NCBI RefSeq assembly: GCF_947489355.1
Contig: NZ_CANLDD010000011.1
Location: forward strand, 1 to 64,000
Length of the DNA: 64,000 nt
Direction of reading: 5' to 3'
Source: an uncultured Microbulbifer sp.
GTDB lineage: Bacteria > Pseudomonadota > Gammaproteobacteria > Pseudomonadales > Cellvibrionaceae
The notes under the pieces are model-generated. The model searched no databases. It had not been told where the DNA came from and saw only the letters and a program-made list of their open reading frames with translations. Of this stretch, positions 27,165 to 36,585 are shown piece after piece; within the stretch, counting starts at the first letter, position 1; each line of letters opens with the position of its first letter. The position numbers were made by a program, and so were the translations under genes.

Positions 27165-27377
27165 CGCGGCTCTCCTGAATGTTCTATTAAGGCCCTCTGG
27201 AAGGCCAATATCTCTAAACCGGTTCCAGCGAATGCGTACAGACAGGCCGGCAACAGAGACCAAGCGCTTGCTTGGGTACAGCAGCCTAGCACAGGGCAAG
27301 CGCCAGAAAAAGACACCTTGTAACCACGCTACCCGCCCTGCAGAATGCCCGAAAACCGCTAAGGAAGTGAAAGCCCA

Positions 27378-29327
27378 ATGATTGAGGCCCCTGTGACGAA
27401 AACCGCCCCCTACGGCAGCTGGAAATCCGCAATCAGTGCCAAGCTCATTGCCAAAGCCAGCGTGCGTCTGTCGGAAACCAGTTTGTACAAGGGGCGCTAT
27501 TACTGGCTGGAATCCCGCCCGGCCGAGCAGGGTCGCAATGTGCTGGTTGAATACTGCTCGCAACAGGGGCGGCGGGACCTGATTTCGGCCCCCTTGGGCA
27601 TCCGCTCCAAAGCCCACGAGTATGGCGGCGGCAGCTATCTGGTGCAGAGAGATACCCTGTTTTTTGTGCTTGCCGAGGACCAGTGTCTCTACCGCATGCC
27701 GTTGAGCGGTGCCCAGCCCGAGGCCATTACCCCCAGGCGGGATTGCCGCTATGCGGACCTGGTGCTCGACGAAAAACGCAACCGCCTTATTTTTGTGGAG
27801 GAGGACCATTGCGACCGCAGTGAAGGTGTGGAAGCCCGTGCACGCATTGTCGCAATCGACCTGGACAAACCTCTGCCCCGCACACCAAGGGTTTTGCTGG
27901 AAGGGGCGGACTTTTACTCCAGCCCGGCCCTGAATGCCGAGGGCAACAAATTGAGTTTTCTGCGCTGGCACCACCCCGACCTCCCCTGGGATGCCACCGA
28001 GTTGTGTATTGCCGCAATGGACGATAAAGGGGAAATCAGCGAAGTCATGCAAGTTGCTGGTGGGGAAAACGAGTCGATTTTCCAGCCTCAGTGGTCACCA
28101 AAAGGGGAACTCTTCTATGTTTCAGATCGCAACAACTGGTGGAACCTCTACCGTCTGGGTTCCGACACGCCTCTGTGGGAAAAAAAAGCAGAGTTCGCCA
28201 CACCCCAGTGGACGTTCGGCATGTCCACTTACGGCTTTATCGGTATCGAGGACATTCTTTGCACCTATACAGAGGCCGGCCGTTGGCACCTGGCGCAGAT
28301 CAATACTCTGACCGGTGTGCATCAAACCATTCAACAACCCTATTGCGATATCGAAAGCCTGCGCTGCGAAAACGGCAAAGCTGTGATGATTGCCGCCGGC
28401 TCAGACCGGTTTCCCGCCGTAGTCGCGTTTAACCGCGCCAACCAAGCCCTCCGAGTGGTTGCCAAGAGTAACAGCCATGATTTACCAGCCAACCTCTTTT
28501 CCTGTGCCCGTGAAGTTGCCTTTACCGTGGATGGCCGGGCGGTATACGGCTTTTATTACCCACCACACAACCCGCAGTTTTGCGCTCCGGAGACTGAAAA
28601 GCCCCCGCTCATTGTCTTCAGCCACGGTGGCCCAACCGGCGCCACCTCTGCCGGTCTCAACTTAAAAGTACAGTACTGGACCAGCCGCGGCTTTGCCATT
28701 TTGGATGTCAATTACTCCGGCAGCACTGGCTACGGACGCAGGTATCGTGACCGCCTCGCACACAAGTGGGGGCTCTACGATGTGGAAGAGGTTTGCGCCG
28801 GAGCGCGCTATTTGGTTTCCCAGGGCCTGGCAGACCCGGAGCGGCTCTTGATCAAAGGCGGCAGTGCCGGCGGCTATACCGTGCTCGCCGCCCTGACTTT
28901 CCAAGATACCTTCAAAGCCGGCGCCAGCCACTATGGCATCGGCGAATTGAGCAGCCTGGCCAAGGACACCCACAAGTTTGAATCCCGCTATCTGGACAAA
29001 CTGGTCGGCCCCTGGCCCGCAGCAGAAGCCGTTTACCGTGAACGCTCGCCGATCTACCACGTGGAAAAGTTGCGCTGTCCGGTGATCTTCTTTCAGGGTA
29101 TAGAGGACAAGGTGGTACCGCCCAACCAGGCCGAAACCATGGCGCAGGCATTGAAGCTCCGCAGGATTCCGGTATCCCTGGTCACCTTTGCCAACGAGGG
29201 CCACGGTTTTCGCAGTGGAGACAGCATTGAGATGGCTCTGGAGGGGGAACTGGAATTTTACAGCCGTATTTTTGGCTTTCCACTGGCAGAACCCGGTCCA
29301 GGTATTGATATTGAGAATCTTGCTTAG
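27378..29327 (+). CDS. S9 family prolyl-oligopeptidase / acylaminoacyl-peptidase-like enzyme
   Basis: This 649-residue serine peptidase has an N-terminal beta-propeller (residues 1-390) and a C-terminal alpha/beta-hydrolase domain. The triad is S496 in KGGSAGGY, D577 in GIEDKVVPPN and H609 in NEGHGF. The HGGPTGATS stretch near residue 415 forms the oxyanion region. There is no signal peptide, so it acts in the cytoplasm on short peptides, as in the acylaminoacyl-peptidase branch. A ribosome site AAGGAAG precedes the ATG. It is divergent from the BKACE gene and converges on greB. Confidence 0.92.
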   Translation: MIEAPVTKTAPYGSWKSAISAKLIAKASVRLSETSLYKGRYYWLESRPAEQGRNVLVEYCSQQGRRDLISAPLGIRSKAHEYGGGSYLVQRDTLFFVLAEDQCLYRMPLSGAQPEAITPRRDCRYADLVLDEKRNRLIFVEEDHCDRSEGVEARARIVAIDLDKPLPRTPRVLLEGADFYSSPALNAEGNKLSFLRWHHPDLPWDATELCIAAMDDKGEISEVMQVAGGENESIFQPQWSPKGELFYVSDRNNWWNLYRLGSDTPLWEKKAEFATPQWTFGMSTYGFIGIEDILCTYTEAGRWHLAQINTLTGVHQTIQQPYCDIESLRCENGKAVMIAAGSDRFPAVVAFNRANQALRVVAKSNSHDLPANLFSCAREVAFTVDGRAVYGFYYPPHNPQFCAPETEKPPLIVFSHGGPTGATSAGLNLKVQYWTSRGFAILDVNYSGSTGYGRRYRDRLAHKWGLYDVEEVCAGARYLVSQGLADPERLLIKGGSAGGYTVLAALTFQDTFKAGASHYGIGELSSLAKDTHKFESRYLDKLVGPWPAAEAVYRERSPIYHVEKLRCPVIFFQGIEDKVVPPNQAETMAQALKLRRIPVSLVTFANEGHGFRSGDSIEMALEGELEFYSRIFGFPLAEPGPGIDIENLA

Positions 29328-29379
29328 ATGCCCCCTGGCAATAAGGGAAATTGCATGACCGGGATGGGGACCTGTAGTT

Positions 29380-29406
29380 GCCTGGAAACCCAGTGGGTTT
29401 CCAGGC
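29380..29406. terminator. Perfect 12-bp hairpin between convergent genes
   Basis: GCCTGGAAACCC (29380-29391) is the exact reverse complement of GGGTTTCCAGGC (29395-29406), separated by AGT. It lies between the ends of the S9 peptidase and greB. There is no long T-tract on either side, so it may act as a bidirectional weak terminator or protect transcript ends. Confidence 0.6.
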
Positions 29407-29426
29407 TGAAAGTCGTGCGTTGAAAG

Positions 29427-29900
29427 CTATTGTTTATACTCGATCAAATTGATAGACCAAATCTTGACCCCGGCATCTGTCACCACCTCGGCCTCATCAC
29501 CCACCGCCTTGTTCAAAAGCGCCCTGGCCATGGGGGAGTCGACGGATATGTAGTCTTTACGGCTAAAGATCTCGTCATACCCCACGATGCGAAACTTCAG
29601 CACCGCACCCTCATCATCCTCTACCTCCACCCAGGCACCAAAGAAGACTTTGCCTTCCTGTTCGCGGCTGTACTCGACAACCTTGAGCGTCTCTATGCGC
29701 TTTCGCAGATAGCGGACACGACGATCAATCTCCCGCAGACGTTTTTTATTGTACTGATAGTCCGCATTCTCACTGCGATCTCCCAGGCTGGCGGCCCAGG
29801 TAACCCGCTTTGTGACATCGGGGCGTTCTACGCGCCAGAGCGCATCGAGTTCTTCTTTGAGCGCTTCATAGCCCTGCTTCGTTATTAGTAGCGTTTTCAC
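29427..29900 (-). CDS. greB: Transcription elongation factor GreB
   Basis: GreB rescues backtracked RNA polymerase by inducing cleavage of the transcript's 3' end. The 157-residue protein has the N-terminal coiled coil with the two acidic tip residues in GDRSENADYQ (D41, E44) and the C-terminal FKBP-like domain ending IWSINLIEYKQ. Features such as YNKKRLREIDRRVRYLRKRIE separate it from GreA. It lies convergent to the S9 peptidase gene. An overlapping 65-codon frame at 29866-30063 is open but not convincing. Confidence 0.95.
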   Translation of the reverse strand: MKTLLITKQGYEALKEELDALWRVERPDVTKRVTWAASLGDRSENADYQYNKKRLREIDRRVRYLRKRIETLKVVEYSREQEGKVFFGAWVEVEDDEGAVLKFRIVGYDEIFSRKDYISVDSPMARALLNKAVGDEAEVVTDAGVKIWSINLIEYKQ

Positions 29901-30417
29901 TGAAAACCTGCATATTTAAATTTCTGAAGATTTCCCCGGCCACCCCTTCCAGATCAGAGACATACCCAGATACATTAATCACCCAATAACCAGGGGCCGC
30001 TGAATCAATAATAACCAGCGAGGAAAAGGGTAGCCTACCCGCTTCAATGAGGAAAGTGGTCAATTTTAGGGATCATTGCCCCAGGCTCTCACAGGAGCCT
30101 AAAACGGAATGCGCCCTACCCCGGATGGGGCAAGCCCTGCCTGAAAACCGCGCTGTCGCAACTGCCAGCCACTGCGACCCTCGAAAGAACCCGGGAAAGC
30201 GGCGACGGTACACTTTTTGACCCGGCACCCAAACAAACTGCCGGGCAGATGGAGCACAGGCTATTGCCGGCTCGAACCCAAAAGCCTGGCAAGCCTGCGC
30301 AGTTGTGCTGGGAATGCCAAGAATAATGATCAACCCAAGTATGCAATGCCTAATTTGTTGCCCAACCAGTTCCCCCTGTGAACAATAGGGGGGTTGAAGT
30401 AAAGGGAATGGATCTGT
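29901..30417. other. Intergenic stretch between greB and tag
   Basis: About 500 bases. On the minus strand a frame from about 30350 to 30073 reads a signal-peptide-like CILGLIIILGIPSTTAQA followed by some 70 residues with cysteines and many arginines. No ATG, GTG or TTG start with ribosome site is close to it. It may be a small secreted protein that lost its start, or chance. The rest should hold the greB and tag promoters. Confidence 0.35.
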
Positions 30418-31086
30418 ATGCGAAATTTCAACGATATTACAGCACCGGTGATCGACCGGTTTGGTGGTGAAGGCAATCTCGAAGCCAGGCTTGTCAAGCC
30501 CAAACTGCCACAATACCTAATGCTTATCCCAAACAGCCAGTGGCTATCTGCAGCCGCCAAAGCCGTATTTCAGGCGGGGTTCAGCTGGAACGTTATAGAG
30601 AAGAAATGGCCGGGCATTGAGCCGGTTTTTCACGGTTTTGATTTGTCTTTTTGTCGCTATCTGTCTGAGGAGGCCCTCGATAACCTGATGCACCAGAAGG
30701 GGATGGTACGGCATTGGAAAAAGACCCGATCCATTCAAAAAAATGCGGATTTCTTTTGGCACCTGTCCCACACCCATGGCAGCCTGGGAAACTACTTTGC
30801 CAGTTGGAATGCCGGTAACTATGTGCAAAACCTGAAACTACTGAGGAGGGGAGGCGACAGACTGGGGGGGAAAACTGCCCAGGTGTTTCTGCGCCGAATG
30901 GGGGTGGATACTCTGATTTTTGCCAGTGACACGGTACGGGCTTTGGTTCGGGAAGGCGTCGTGGAAAAGTCTCCCTCATCGAAAAAAGACTGGGCCGCCC
31001 TGCAGCAGGCGGTTGATATCTGGCAGGCGCAGTCCAACCGCAGCTTGAATGAAATCAGCCAGATCTTATCGTTTTCGGTGGGGTAG
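30418..31086 (+). CDS. DNA-3-methyladenine glycosylase I-like protein (Tag family)
   Basis: The 222-residue protein has the layout of the Tag superfamily: the FQAGFSWNVIEKKWPGIEPVF helix block and, later, helices that end in FLRRMGVDTLIFASDTVRALVREG. Tag enzymes remove 3-methyladenine from DNA. It differs from the classical E. coli Tag, whose zinc-binding cysteine and histidines are not visible here, and belongs to the COG2818-like branch. With the Ada-AlkA and Ogt genes 9 kb away, the strain has several alkylation-repair enzymes. A terminator was not seen after it. Confidence 0.75.
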   Translation: MRNFNDITAPVIDRFGGEGNLEARLVKPKLPQYLMLIPNSQWLSAAAKAVFQAGFSWNVIEKKWPGIEPVFHGFDLSFCRYLSEEALDNLMHQKGMVRHWKKTRSIQKNADFFWHLSHTHGSLGNYFASWNAGNYVQNLKLLRRGGDRLGGKTAQVFLRRMGVDTLIFASDTVRALVREGVVEKSPSSKKDWAALQQAVDIWQAQSNRSLNEISQILSFSVG

Positions 31087-31237
31087 GCGCAGTGGTTTTC
31101 TTTTAAACCAGCCGTTTGACCAGCGCGCATAAAGACCCATTGAAACAACCTTAAGCAACCCAATAGGTTCCTGATCTTCTAGCAATAGCAGGGCAAAGGT
31201 GGGGTGAGAAAGTTTCAACTGTACGAAATACCCCGGA

Positions 31238-31777
31238 TCAATCCTTTTTGATATTGATCCTTGCGCTGAGCACATGGTCCTCCCAGCAGCCATTAATCAA
31301 CAAATAGCGTTTTGCAGTGCCTTCGATCGTAAAATCCAGGTTGCGCAAAAGTGCTGCGGAGCGATGGTTATCGGGCATGTAGTTAGCCATCACCCGGTTT
31401 AGTTTCAATACATCGAAGGCATAGGCCACTACATGGCCACACAGTGTTTTCATCACGCCCCGTCCCTCATAGTGTTGGTCTACCCCATAACCCATGTTGC
31501 ACGCCTGAAACGGCCCCCGAATAATATTGGTCAGAGAGCAGACGGCAATAACCCTGGAAGCGCCCGGTAGAATACCCAGAAAGTGGATAGATCGCCCTTG
31601 CAGAAACTCACTCTGCCAAGCCTGCAGTCGCCGCTACCAGACCGGGATTGTGTGATATGCACCGCTTCTGGTGGGTTCCCACCGCCGCAGGTGATCCGCA
31701 TTTCTGAGATAAAAATCAGACAGTGCTTCCCCATCACCCACCCCAGCCAATCGAATATCCACCAGTCCTACAAACAC
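31238..31777 (-). pseudogene. RimJ-type N-acetyltransferase interrupted by a single nonsense codon
   Basis: Read from a GTG at 31777 (GGAG ribosome site) to the stop at 31238, 179 codons give an almost perfect RimJ/RimL-like acetyltransferase: DFYLRNADHLRRWEPTRS, FLGILPGASRVIAVCSLTNI, FQACNMGYGVDQHYEGRG and LNRVMANYMPDNHRSAALL. The only fault is codon 48, TAG at 31634-31636, between HTIPVW and RRLQAW, where relatives usually have glutamine. One C-to-T change would explain it. The remaining frame from the ATG at 31495 lacks the N-terminal half of the fold. Unless the stop is read through, the gene is dead; loss looks recent. Confidence 0.8.
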
Positions 31778-31879
31778 TACCTATCTCCAAGCGGCAAGGA
31801 GCCGTCAAACCAAGCGGATAACGCCGCTGCAGATCCGAATAGCAGAGTCCCTTGCCGGTTTATGCCATTTTTATTGGAT

Positions 31880-32794
31880 TTACTCAGCTGCGGATACCGG
31901 GGGGTCTATTCCTATCGCGTCACGCAAGAATTTCCACCCCAGTGCCCTGCCACACGCATATCCTTTCTCCAGCAGATCGGCCTCCTGGGTAAAGCGTTTT
32001 ACCGGAAAATGTTCCGGAGGCGCTATCACCGAGATGCGGCAATCTTCTGGGGGAGATTCAATGAAGTCCAGGGCCCGGTTGTATCTTCCCCCCCGATCCA
32101 GCACCGTTTCAAACAGGCGCGCGTGGTCATGGAAAAACTGCTTGATAAATTTTGGCGCGGGCCCGACTCGCTTCCGATATCCCCGTGGACGCGACAGCAC
32201 AACGGTTATATCACGGGCACCTTGCCGGTAAGCCCAAATAACCGGGATAGAATCCGCCAGGCCCCCGTCAGTCATCGGTTCACCATTTACCGGGGGGAAA
32301 TTCCGGTACACGACCGGAATAGCGCAGGATGCGGGAAACACCTCATGCATATTGTGCGGCGTTACGCGCACATAGCAGGCCCGGCCGCTGGCGATACTGG
32401 TAGTCACTGCATAAAGTGGCACCGCATTTTCTGTATAGCGCTGGATATTGAGGGGCTCATCCTTGTAAGAAGCGTGCCACAACCAGCTGATATCACAGAA
32501 GTGACCGCCCCGTAAATAACGGCGCCAGTCGATAAAATCCACCCGTCGCGCGTGATCCAACAAAATCCTGCGGCTGCGACCGTGGTCCCCCGCCAGGTAG
32601 CCAATCAGGTTGGTGGAGCCCGCGGAGACACCGATGGCAAAATCAAAGGGCCGGTAATCCGCCTCAATAAAGGCATCCAGCGCCCCGGCCGCAAAGATGC
32701 CCCGCATAGCACCCCCTTCCACCACCAGTGCGGAAAGAGGCGCCTTATCCATACCTGCAGTACTCATAGATTCACCACCACTATCACTGTGCAT
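31880..32794 (-). CDS. Patatin-like phospholipase (YjjU type)
   Basis: This 304-residue protein is a patatin-fold acyl hydrolase. The oxyanion loop reads VEGGAMRGIF, the nucleophile elbow GVSAGS, and the partner aspartate lies in MTDGGLADSIPV, so the Ser-Asp dyad is complete. The overall length and the LYLxG-like central region fit the YjjU group of bacterial patatins, which lack a signal peptide. Natural substrates are unknown, probably membrane lipids. Starts at 32767 and 32752 are also possible; the first 15 residues are not conserved. It is divergent from the PH-like gene. Confidence 0.88.
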   Translation of the reverse strand: MHSDSGGESMSTAGMDKAPLSALVVEGGAMRGIFAAGALDAFIEADYRPFDFAIGVSAGSTNLIGYLAGDHGRSRRILLDHARRVDFIDWRRYLRGGHFCDISWLWHASYKDEPLNIQRYTENAVPLYAVTTSIASGRACYVRVTPHNMHEVFPASCAIPVVYRNFPPVNGEPMTDGGLADSIPVIWAYRQGARDITVVLSRPRGYRKRVGPAPKFIKQFFHDHARLFETVLDRGGRYNRALDFIESPPEDCRISVIAPPEHFPVKRFTQEADLLEKGYACGRALGWKFLRDAIGIDPPVSAAE

Positions 32795-32952
32795 ACTGTA
32801 TTACGCCTCTGTAACCCCCTGTCCAGCCGGGAGGCAAGCAACACCGGCAACCCCCCCCACTCCCCGTGCCGTGACAGAATGCTTTTGCCAAGGGGGGTTG
32901 AACAACACTATGATTGCGATACCTAAGCCAGCCATCTTCCAAAAAAACCTCT

Positions 32953-33447
32953 ATGCAATCCGCTGTTTTTCAAGCGCCCTGGAGCCGTCAGCTCAAATTG
33001 ATCACTGCGCTGAGCACGGCTTTGCTACTGGCGATCCCCCTTATCCTGACGCTAAAAACTCCGGAATCTCCCTCCCCCCTCTATAGCATCGCCATTGCCC
33101 TGCCGCTCGCCATACTGCTGTTCTGCGCCCTGTTTGCCATCCGCGGCTACACTCTCCGGGACAACACCCTGCTGATTCTCCGTCCCGGTTGGAAAACCGC
33201 CATTCCCCTGGACGGTTTGACCGAAGCCCAGGCAAGTCCCTCCGCGATGCAAGGATCGGTGCGCATATTTGGCAATGGGGGACTGTTTGGCTATATCGGC
33301 CTCTTTCAGAACAAGACACTGGGGCGCTACAGGGCTTTTGCCACCAATCATGATACCGCCGTGGTACTGCGTTTTCGCACAAAAACCCTGGTAATCACCC
33401 CCGATAGGCCCGAGCAGATGGCGGAAGTACTTCGGCAATGCCGCTAG
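32953..33447 (+). CDS. Bacterial PH-domain-like membrane protein
   Basis: A 164-residue protein with two membrane helices at the start (LKLITALSTALLLAIPLIL and YSIAIALPLAILLFCALFAI) and a soluble C-terminal domain. The latter reads YTLRDNTLLILRPGWKTAIPLDGL, then FGNGGLFGYIGLFQNKTLGRYRAFATNHDTAVVLRF and LVITPDRPEQMAEVLRQ. This is the pattern of the bacterial PH-like domain PF10882. The function is unknown. The start at 32953 is chosen because the frame's earlier TTG has no ribosome site. Divergent from the patatin gene. Confidence 0.75.
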   Translation: MQSAVFQAPWSRQLKLITALSTALLLAIPLILTLKTPESPSPLYSIAIALPLAILLFCALFAIRGYTLRDNTLLILRPGWKTAIPLDGLTEAQASPSAMQGSVRIFGNGGLFGYIGLFQNKTLGRYRAFATNHDTAVVLRFRTKTLVITPDRPEQMAEVLRQCR

Positions 33448-33546
33448 TCCTCTACCAGCCGGGTTGGGCTGCTCATTGGCGCGCTTGGCATTTTCCCGGG
33501 GGGACAGCATACTGCCCCTGAAACTCGCACAACTGAAAGGAAGCCG

Positions 33547-34266
33547 ATGAAGAAAATGATTGTCGCCCTGGCGATTTCCTTGGGCACACTATCGGTGAGC
33601 GCCCATTCTGCCTGCGTGATTCTTTTGCATGGCCTGGCCAAGTCCGATGCCTCCATGACCAGATTGGAGCAGGCGATCAGTGCCGCAGGCTACAAAACCG
33701 TCAATGTGAACTATCCCTCCACAAAATTTCCCATTGAGGAGTTGGCCGGAAAAGCCATCACCCCGGCACTGGCTACCTGTGCCGATCAAGGCGAAGTCAA
33801 TTTTGTCACCCACTCCTTGGGCGGGATTCTTGTCCGTCAGTACCTGAGTCAGGCGGGGATTGAAAACCTGAGCCGTGTGGTTATGCTGGGACCACCCAAT
33901 AGCGGCAGTGAAGTGGTAGACAAACTCGGCCATTTCCCGGGCTTTCAGTTTGTCTTTGGCGATGCCGGCTTGCAGCTCGGCACCGGTGCCCTGAGTGTTC
34001 CCAACAAACTGGGGCGGGCAGAGTTCGATGTGGGCATCATCGCCGGCACCCGCAGTATCAACCTGATACTATCTCAGCTGATTCCAGACACAGATGACGG
34101 TAAAGTCTCGGTCTCCAGTACCAGGCTCGAGGGGATGAATGACCACCTGGAAATGCCGGTTACCCACGTATTTATGATGAAAGACAGAAGAGTCATTGCA
34201 CAGGTTCTCCACTATCTGAAACACGGCAGTTTCGCCCGCAAGAACAATACCACAATTGCTGATTAA
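33547..34266 (+). CDS. Exported alpha/beta-hydrolase (lipase/esterase-like)
   Basis: The 239-residue protein has a signal peptide (MIVALAISLGTLSVSAHSA) and an alpha/beta-hydrolase fold. The first strand and oxyanion loop read VILLHGLAKSDASM, and the nucleophile elbow is VTHSLGGILV. An aspartate (near IPDTDDGKVSV) and a histidine in MPVTHVFMM could complete the triad. Similar proteins are annotated as triacylglycerol lipase or esterase, and hydrolysis of short or medium acyl esters in the periplasm is likely. A ribosome site (AAAGGAAG) precedes the ATG, and a possible terminator follows 95 bases after the stop. Confidence 0.82.
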   Translation: MKKMIVALAISLGTLSVSAHSACVILLHGLAKSDASMTRLEQAISAAGYKTVNVNYPSTKFPIEELAGKAITPALATCADQGEVNFVTHSLGGILVRQYLSQAGIENLSRVVMLGPPNSGSEVVDKLGHFPGFQFVFGDAGLQLGTGALSVPNKLGRAEFDVGIIAGTRSINLILSQLIPDTDDGKVSVSSTRLEGMNDHLEMPVTHVFMMKDRRVIAQVLHYLKHGSFARKNNTTIAD

Positions 34267-34360
34267 TGCGATGTCCACCCTCTTCGACTGGCGCAAGCAC
34301 CGCTTCGATTCAGGCAACGCAACCAGTCAATATTCATCCTTCCTTCGGCCAGAGCCGGAA

Positions 34361-34389
34361 TCCCTGCTTGGGCCATGCAGGGAATTTTA
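34361..34389 (+). terminator. Possible intrinsic terminator after the esterase gene
   Basis: TCCCTGC (34361-34367) pairs with GCAGGGA (34377-34383) around a 9-base loop and is followed by ATTTTAAAAT. The T-tract is short and the hairpin lies 95 bases past the stop, so the call is moderate. Confidence 0.45.
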
Positions 34390-34554
34390 AAATCCACCCT
34401 TGTACGTTTTGTGAAAGCCAGCATTCAGTTTGTCGACCAAAGCGTCCGGGGCTACGCGACCTGGTCCCGCCATGAGCGACAGAACGCTCAGCGCGGCCCA
34501 CAGTTCCAGCGCGGCCTTTACACAAAACAACCCCAAAACTCAGGGTGAAACAAG

Positions 34555-35013
34555 ATGCAGTGGCAATGGTGCAGCTTTAGTGAACTCTCAATCGACCAGC
34601 TCTATGAAATACTGCGGGCCCGCCAGCAGGTCTTTACCGTAGAACAGAACTGCCCCTACCAGGATGCCGATGGCAAAGACCAGTACGCCTGGCATCTGAC
34701 CTGCTGGGACAGCAACCACAAGACCCCACAACTTATGGCCTACCTGCGCGTCTTGTTTCCGGGCAAGAAGTATCGCGAACCCGCCATCGGGCGGGTACTC
34801 ACCACGGAATCCAGCCGCGCTGCCGGACTCGGCAAAGCACTGATGTGCCGGGCTGTCCAACATACTCTGGACGAGTATCCCAAAACGGCTATTCGTATTT
34901 CCGCTCAGGAGCACCTCAGCCGGTTTTATGCAGAGTTTGGTTTCGAGCAGGTATCTGCTCCCTACGAGGAGGACGGCATACCCCATATAGAAATGCTGCG
35001 CCCGGCACCCTGA
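34555..35013 (+). CDS. elaA: ElaA-family GNAT N-acetyltransferase
   Basis: A 152-residue GNAT protein of the ElaA type. The family's opening (FSELSIDQLYEILRARQQVFTVEQNCPYQDADGKDQ) is nearly canonical, and the acetyl-CoA loop appears as IGRVLTTESSRAAGLGKALM. The end, ISAQEHLSRFYAEFGFEQVSAPYEEDGIPHIEM, is also typical. The natural substrate of ElaA is not known. A ribosome site AGGGTG lies before the ATG. It converges on the iron-uptake cluster with only 23 bases between stops. Confidence 0.92.
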   Translation: MQWQWCSFSELSIDQLYEILRARQQVFTVEQNCPYQDADGKDQYAWHLTCWDSNHKTPQLMAYLRVLFPGKKYREPAIGRVLTTESSRAAGLGKALMCRAVQHTLDEYPKTAIRISAQEHLSRFYAEFGFEQVSAPYEEDGIPHIEMLRPAP

Positions 35014-35036
35014 TCGATACCGGCCAGGCTAAATAA

Positions 35037-36545
35037 CTAGCCGCTACTGACAGCACCACTGACTGAGGGGGCAGGGTTGCACTCGCGACGACGCACCCAG
35101 GTATACAGGCAGGAGGCAGCGATACCGGCTGCCGTTAGCAACCATACAGCGTTGGCCACCAGTGAGGCGCGCACAAAGGAATCCGCTCCAAAAATAGAGA
35201 CATGCGTTATCACCGCCAGCAGGCAAGTGACAATAGTGGCCCCCCTGAGCAGCATGGACCACCCCGCCACTGTGCCAAAAAATGCAGCAACCACACTCAA
35301 AACAACTGTGGTTAACCAAAACACCTGCACCGCAGACACAGCAAAGACCAGGTAAGTCACTGCGCTTAAGGCGATGGCAAATGGTATTCCCCACACCTGG
35401 GCCATCCACACGCGCTCCAAGCGCACCGCAGGTGCGCCCCTCTGACGCTTGCGTATCAGCCAAATATTAATACCGGAAACCACCAGCACACACATGCCGA
35501 CCCCCAGCAGGAAGTAGGCGATTTTCACCGGGAAGCCGGAAAAATGGCCGAAGTGCAAGCGGAAATTGGAAGCGTACACCTGCTTACCGGCCTCCCCGTC
35601 AGACCAGCCCTCCTTGTGCATTAACCGGCCCTGGGCGTTGAACCGATAACGCTCTCCCCACACCAGGCGCCCGGGAACCCGGGTGACAATCTCAACCATC
35701 TGCCCTTCGCGGCCAGGGTGAAATATGCGCAGACGATTCTGCTCATGGCCCGGTGCCAGCCGTGACATCTCCGCAAGAATCTTTTCAAAGTCTGGCAGCG
35801 GCACCTGCCCGGCATCTTGCGCTATCGCAGACTCCTCCCTATACAGCATCGCCTCCACCTTCTCCACATCGCCGCCGAAGAAAAGCCCCGCAATCGCAAA
35901 GGCCACCACCTGTGACAGACCGATAAAGGCTCCCGTGACAGCAATCGCCAGGTGGAAAGGTGCGGCCCAGACACCCAGGCGGTTGTGCAGGTCCACCTGC
36001 TGTAAGCGCCTGGAACCCGCCATACGAAAAGAGAAGGCATCCTTGAGGATTTTGGGATGTGCCAGCAAGCCGGACAGGATCAGCGCCGCCATCAACACAC
36101 CGATCAACCCTACGAGTGGCACCCCCAGTACCACCGGCAGATTCAGGGCAAAGTGCAGATAGGTGAGAAAGTGGGTCCAATCGTGAAAGACTGTACCCTG
36201 CAGCGAGCCATCCTCTCCCAGATGCCGTTCAATTTTGCCAACACGCACAACCAATCTCGGCATATCCGAGTTGGGAATGGTAAAAGTGACTGAATTGAAT
36301 TTTTCCCCCTGTGCGCTCGCCAGTGCGCTGACCTGCTCTGTGGCAGTTGCGTAAACAGCGGGTTTGACCTCCAGGGTTTCCAGCTCGGAAGCCTGCTCCC
36401 AGCGCTCAAATTCGTTGTAGAAAACCGCCAGGGTACCGCTGACACACACAATATACAGCAGTGTGGACAGGGTCAGGCCCAGAACCGAATGCCCGTCGGT
36501 CATATCGCGTACAAAGGCCGGTGAGGGTTTGAGGGAGAATTTCAC
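35037..36545 (-). CDS. PepSY-associated membrane protein (PiuB-like, iron-regulated)
   Basis: This 502-residue inner-membrane protein has the PepSY-TM layout: a first helix (GLTLSTLLYIVCVSGTLAVFYNEFERWE), a periplasmic PepSY-like part, three more helices and a second periplasmic domain, then extra C-terminal helices. Family members next to TonB receptors are thought to reduce ferric siderophores at the membrane or help iron release. It begins at GTG 36545 with an AGGAAGG ribosome site. It is the third gene after the TonB receptor and the small membrane protein, all on the same strand, probably under Fur. Confidence 0.87.
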   Translation of the reverse strand: MKFSLKPSPAFVRDMTDGHSVLGLTLSTLLYIVCVSGTLAVFYNEFERWEQASELETLEVKPAVYATATEQVSALASAQGEKFNSVTFTIPNSDMPRLVVRVGKIERHLGEDGSLQGTVFHDWTHFLTYLHFALNLPVVLGVPLVGLIGVLMAALILSGLLAHPKILKDAFSFRMAGSRRLQQVDLHNRLGVWAAPFHLAIAVTGAFIGLSQVVAFAIAGLFFGGDVEKVEAMLYREESAIAQDAGQVPLPDFEKILAEMSRLAPGHEQNRLRIFHPGREGQMVEIVTRVPGRLVWGERYRFNAQGRLMHKEGWSDGEAGKQVYASNFRLHFGHFSGFPVKIAYFLLGVGMCVLVVSGINIWLIRKRQRGAPAVRLERVWMAQVWGIPFAIALSAVTYLVFAVSAVQVFWLTTVVLSVVAAFFGTVAGWSMLLRGATIVTCLLAVITHVSIFGADSFVRASLVANAVWLLTAAGIAASCLYTWVRRRECNPAPSVSGAVSSG

Positions 36546-36585
36546 GATACCTTCCTATTCCACAGCACGGGCACTGCACACCCGC

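Noticed and set aside
27165-28052. 580-codon minus-strand frame reaching far upstream of the BKACE gene
   Set aside because: The part above 27164 lies opposite the S9 peptidase gene, has no family and the BKACE start at 27164 has its own AGGAG site.
29866-30063. 65-codon minus-strand frame overlapping the start of greB
   Set aside because: TTG start without ribosome site, no family, and the end overlaps greB.
31066-31293. 75-codon minus-strand frame between tag and the RimJ-type gene
   Set aside because: It overlaps both neighbours in other frames and has an arginine-rich, unfamiliar sequence.
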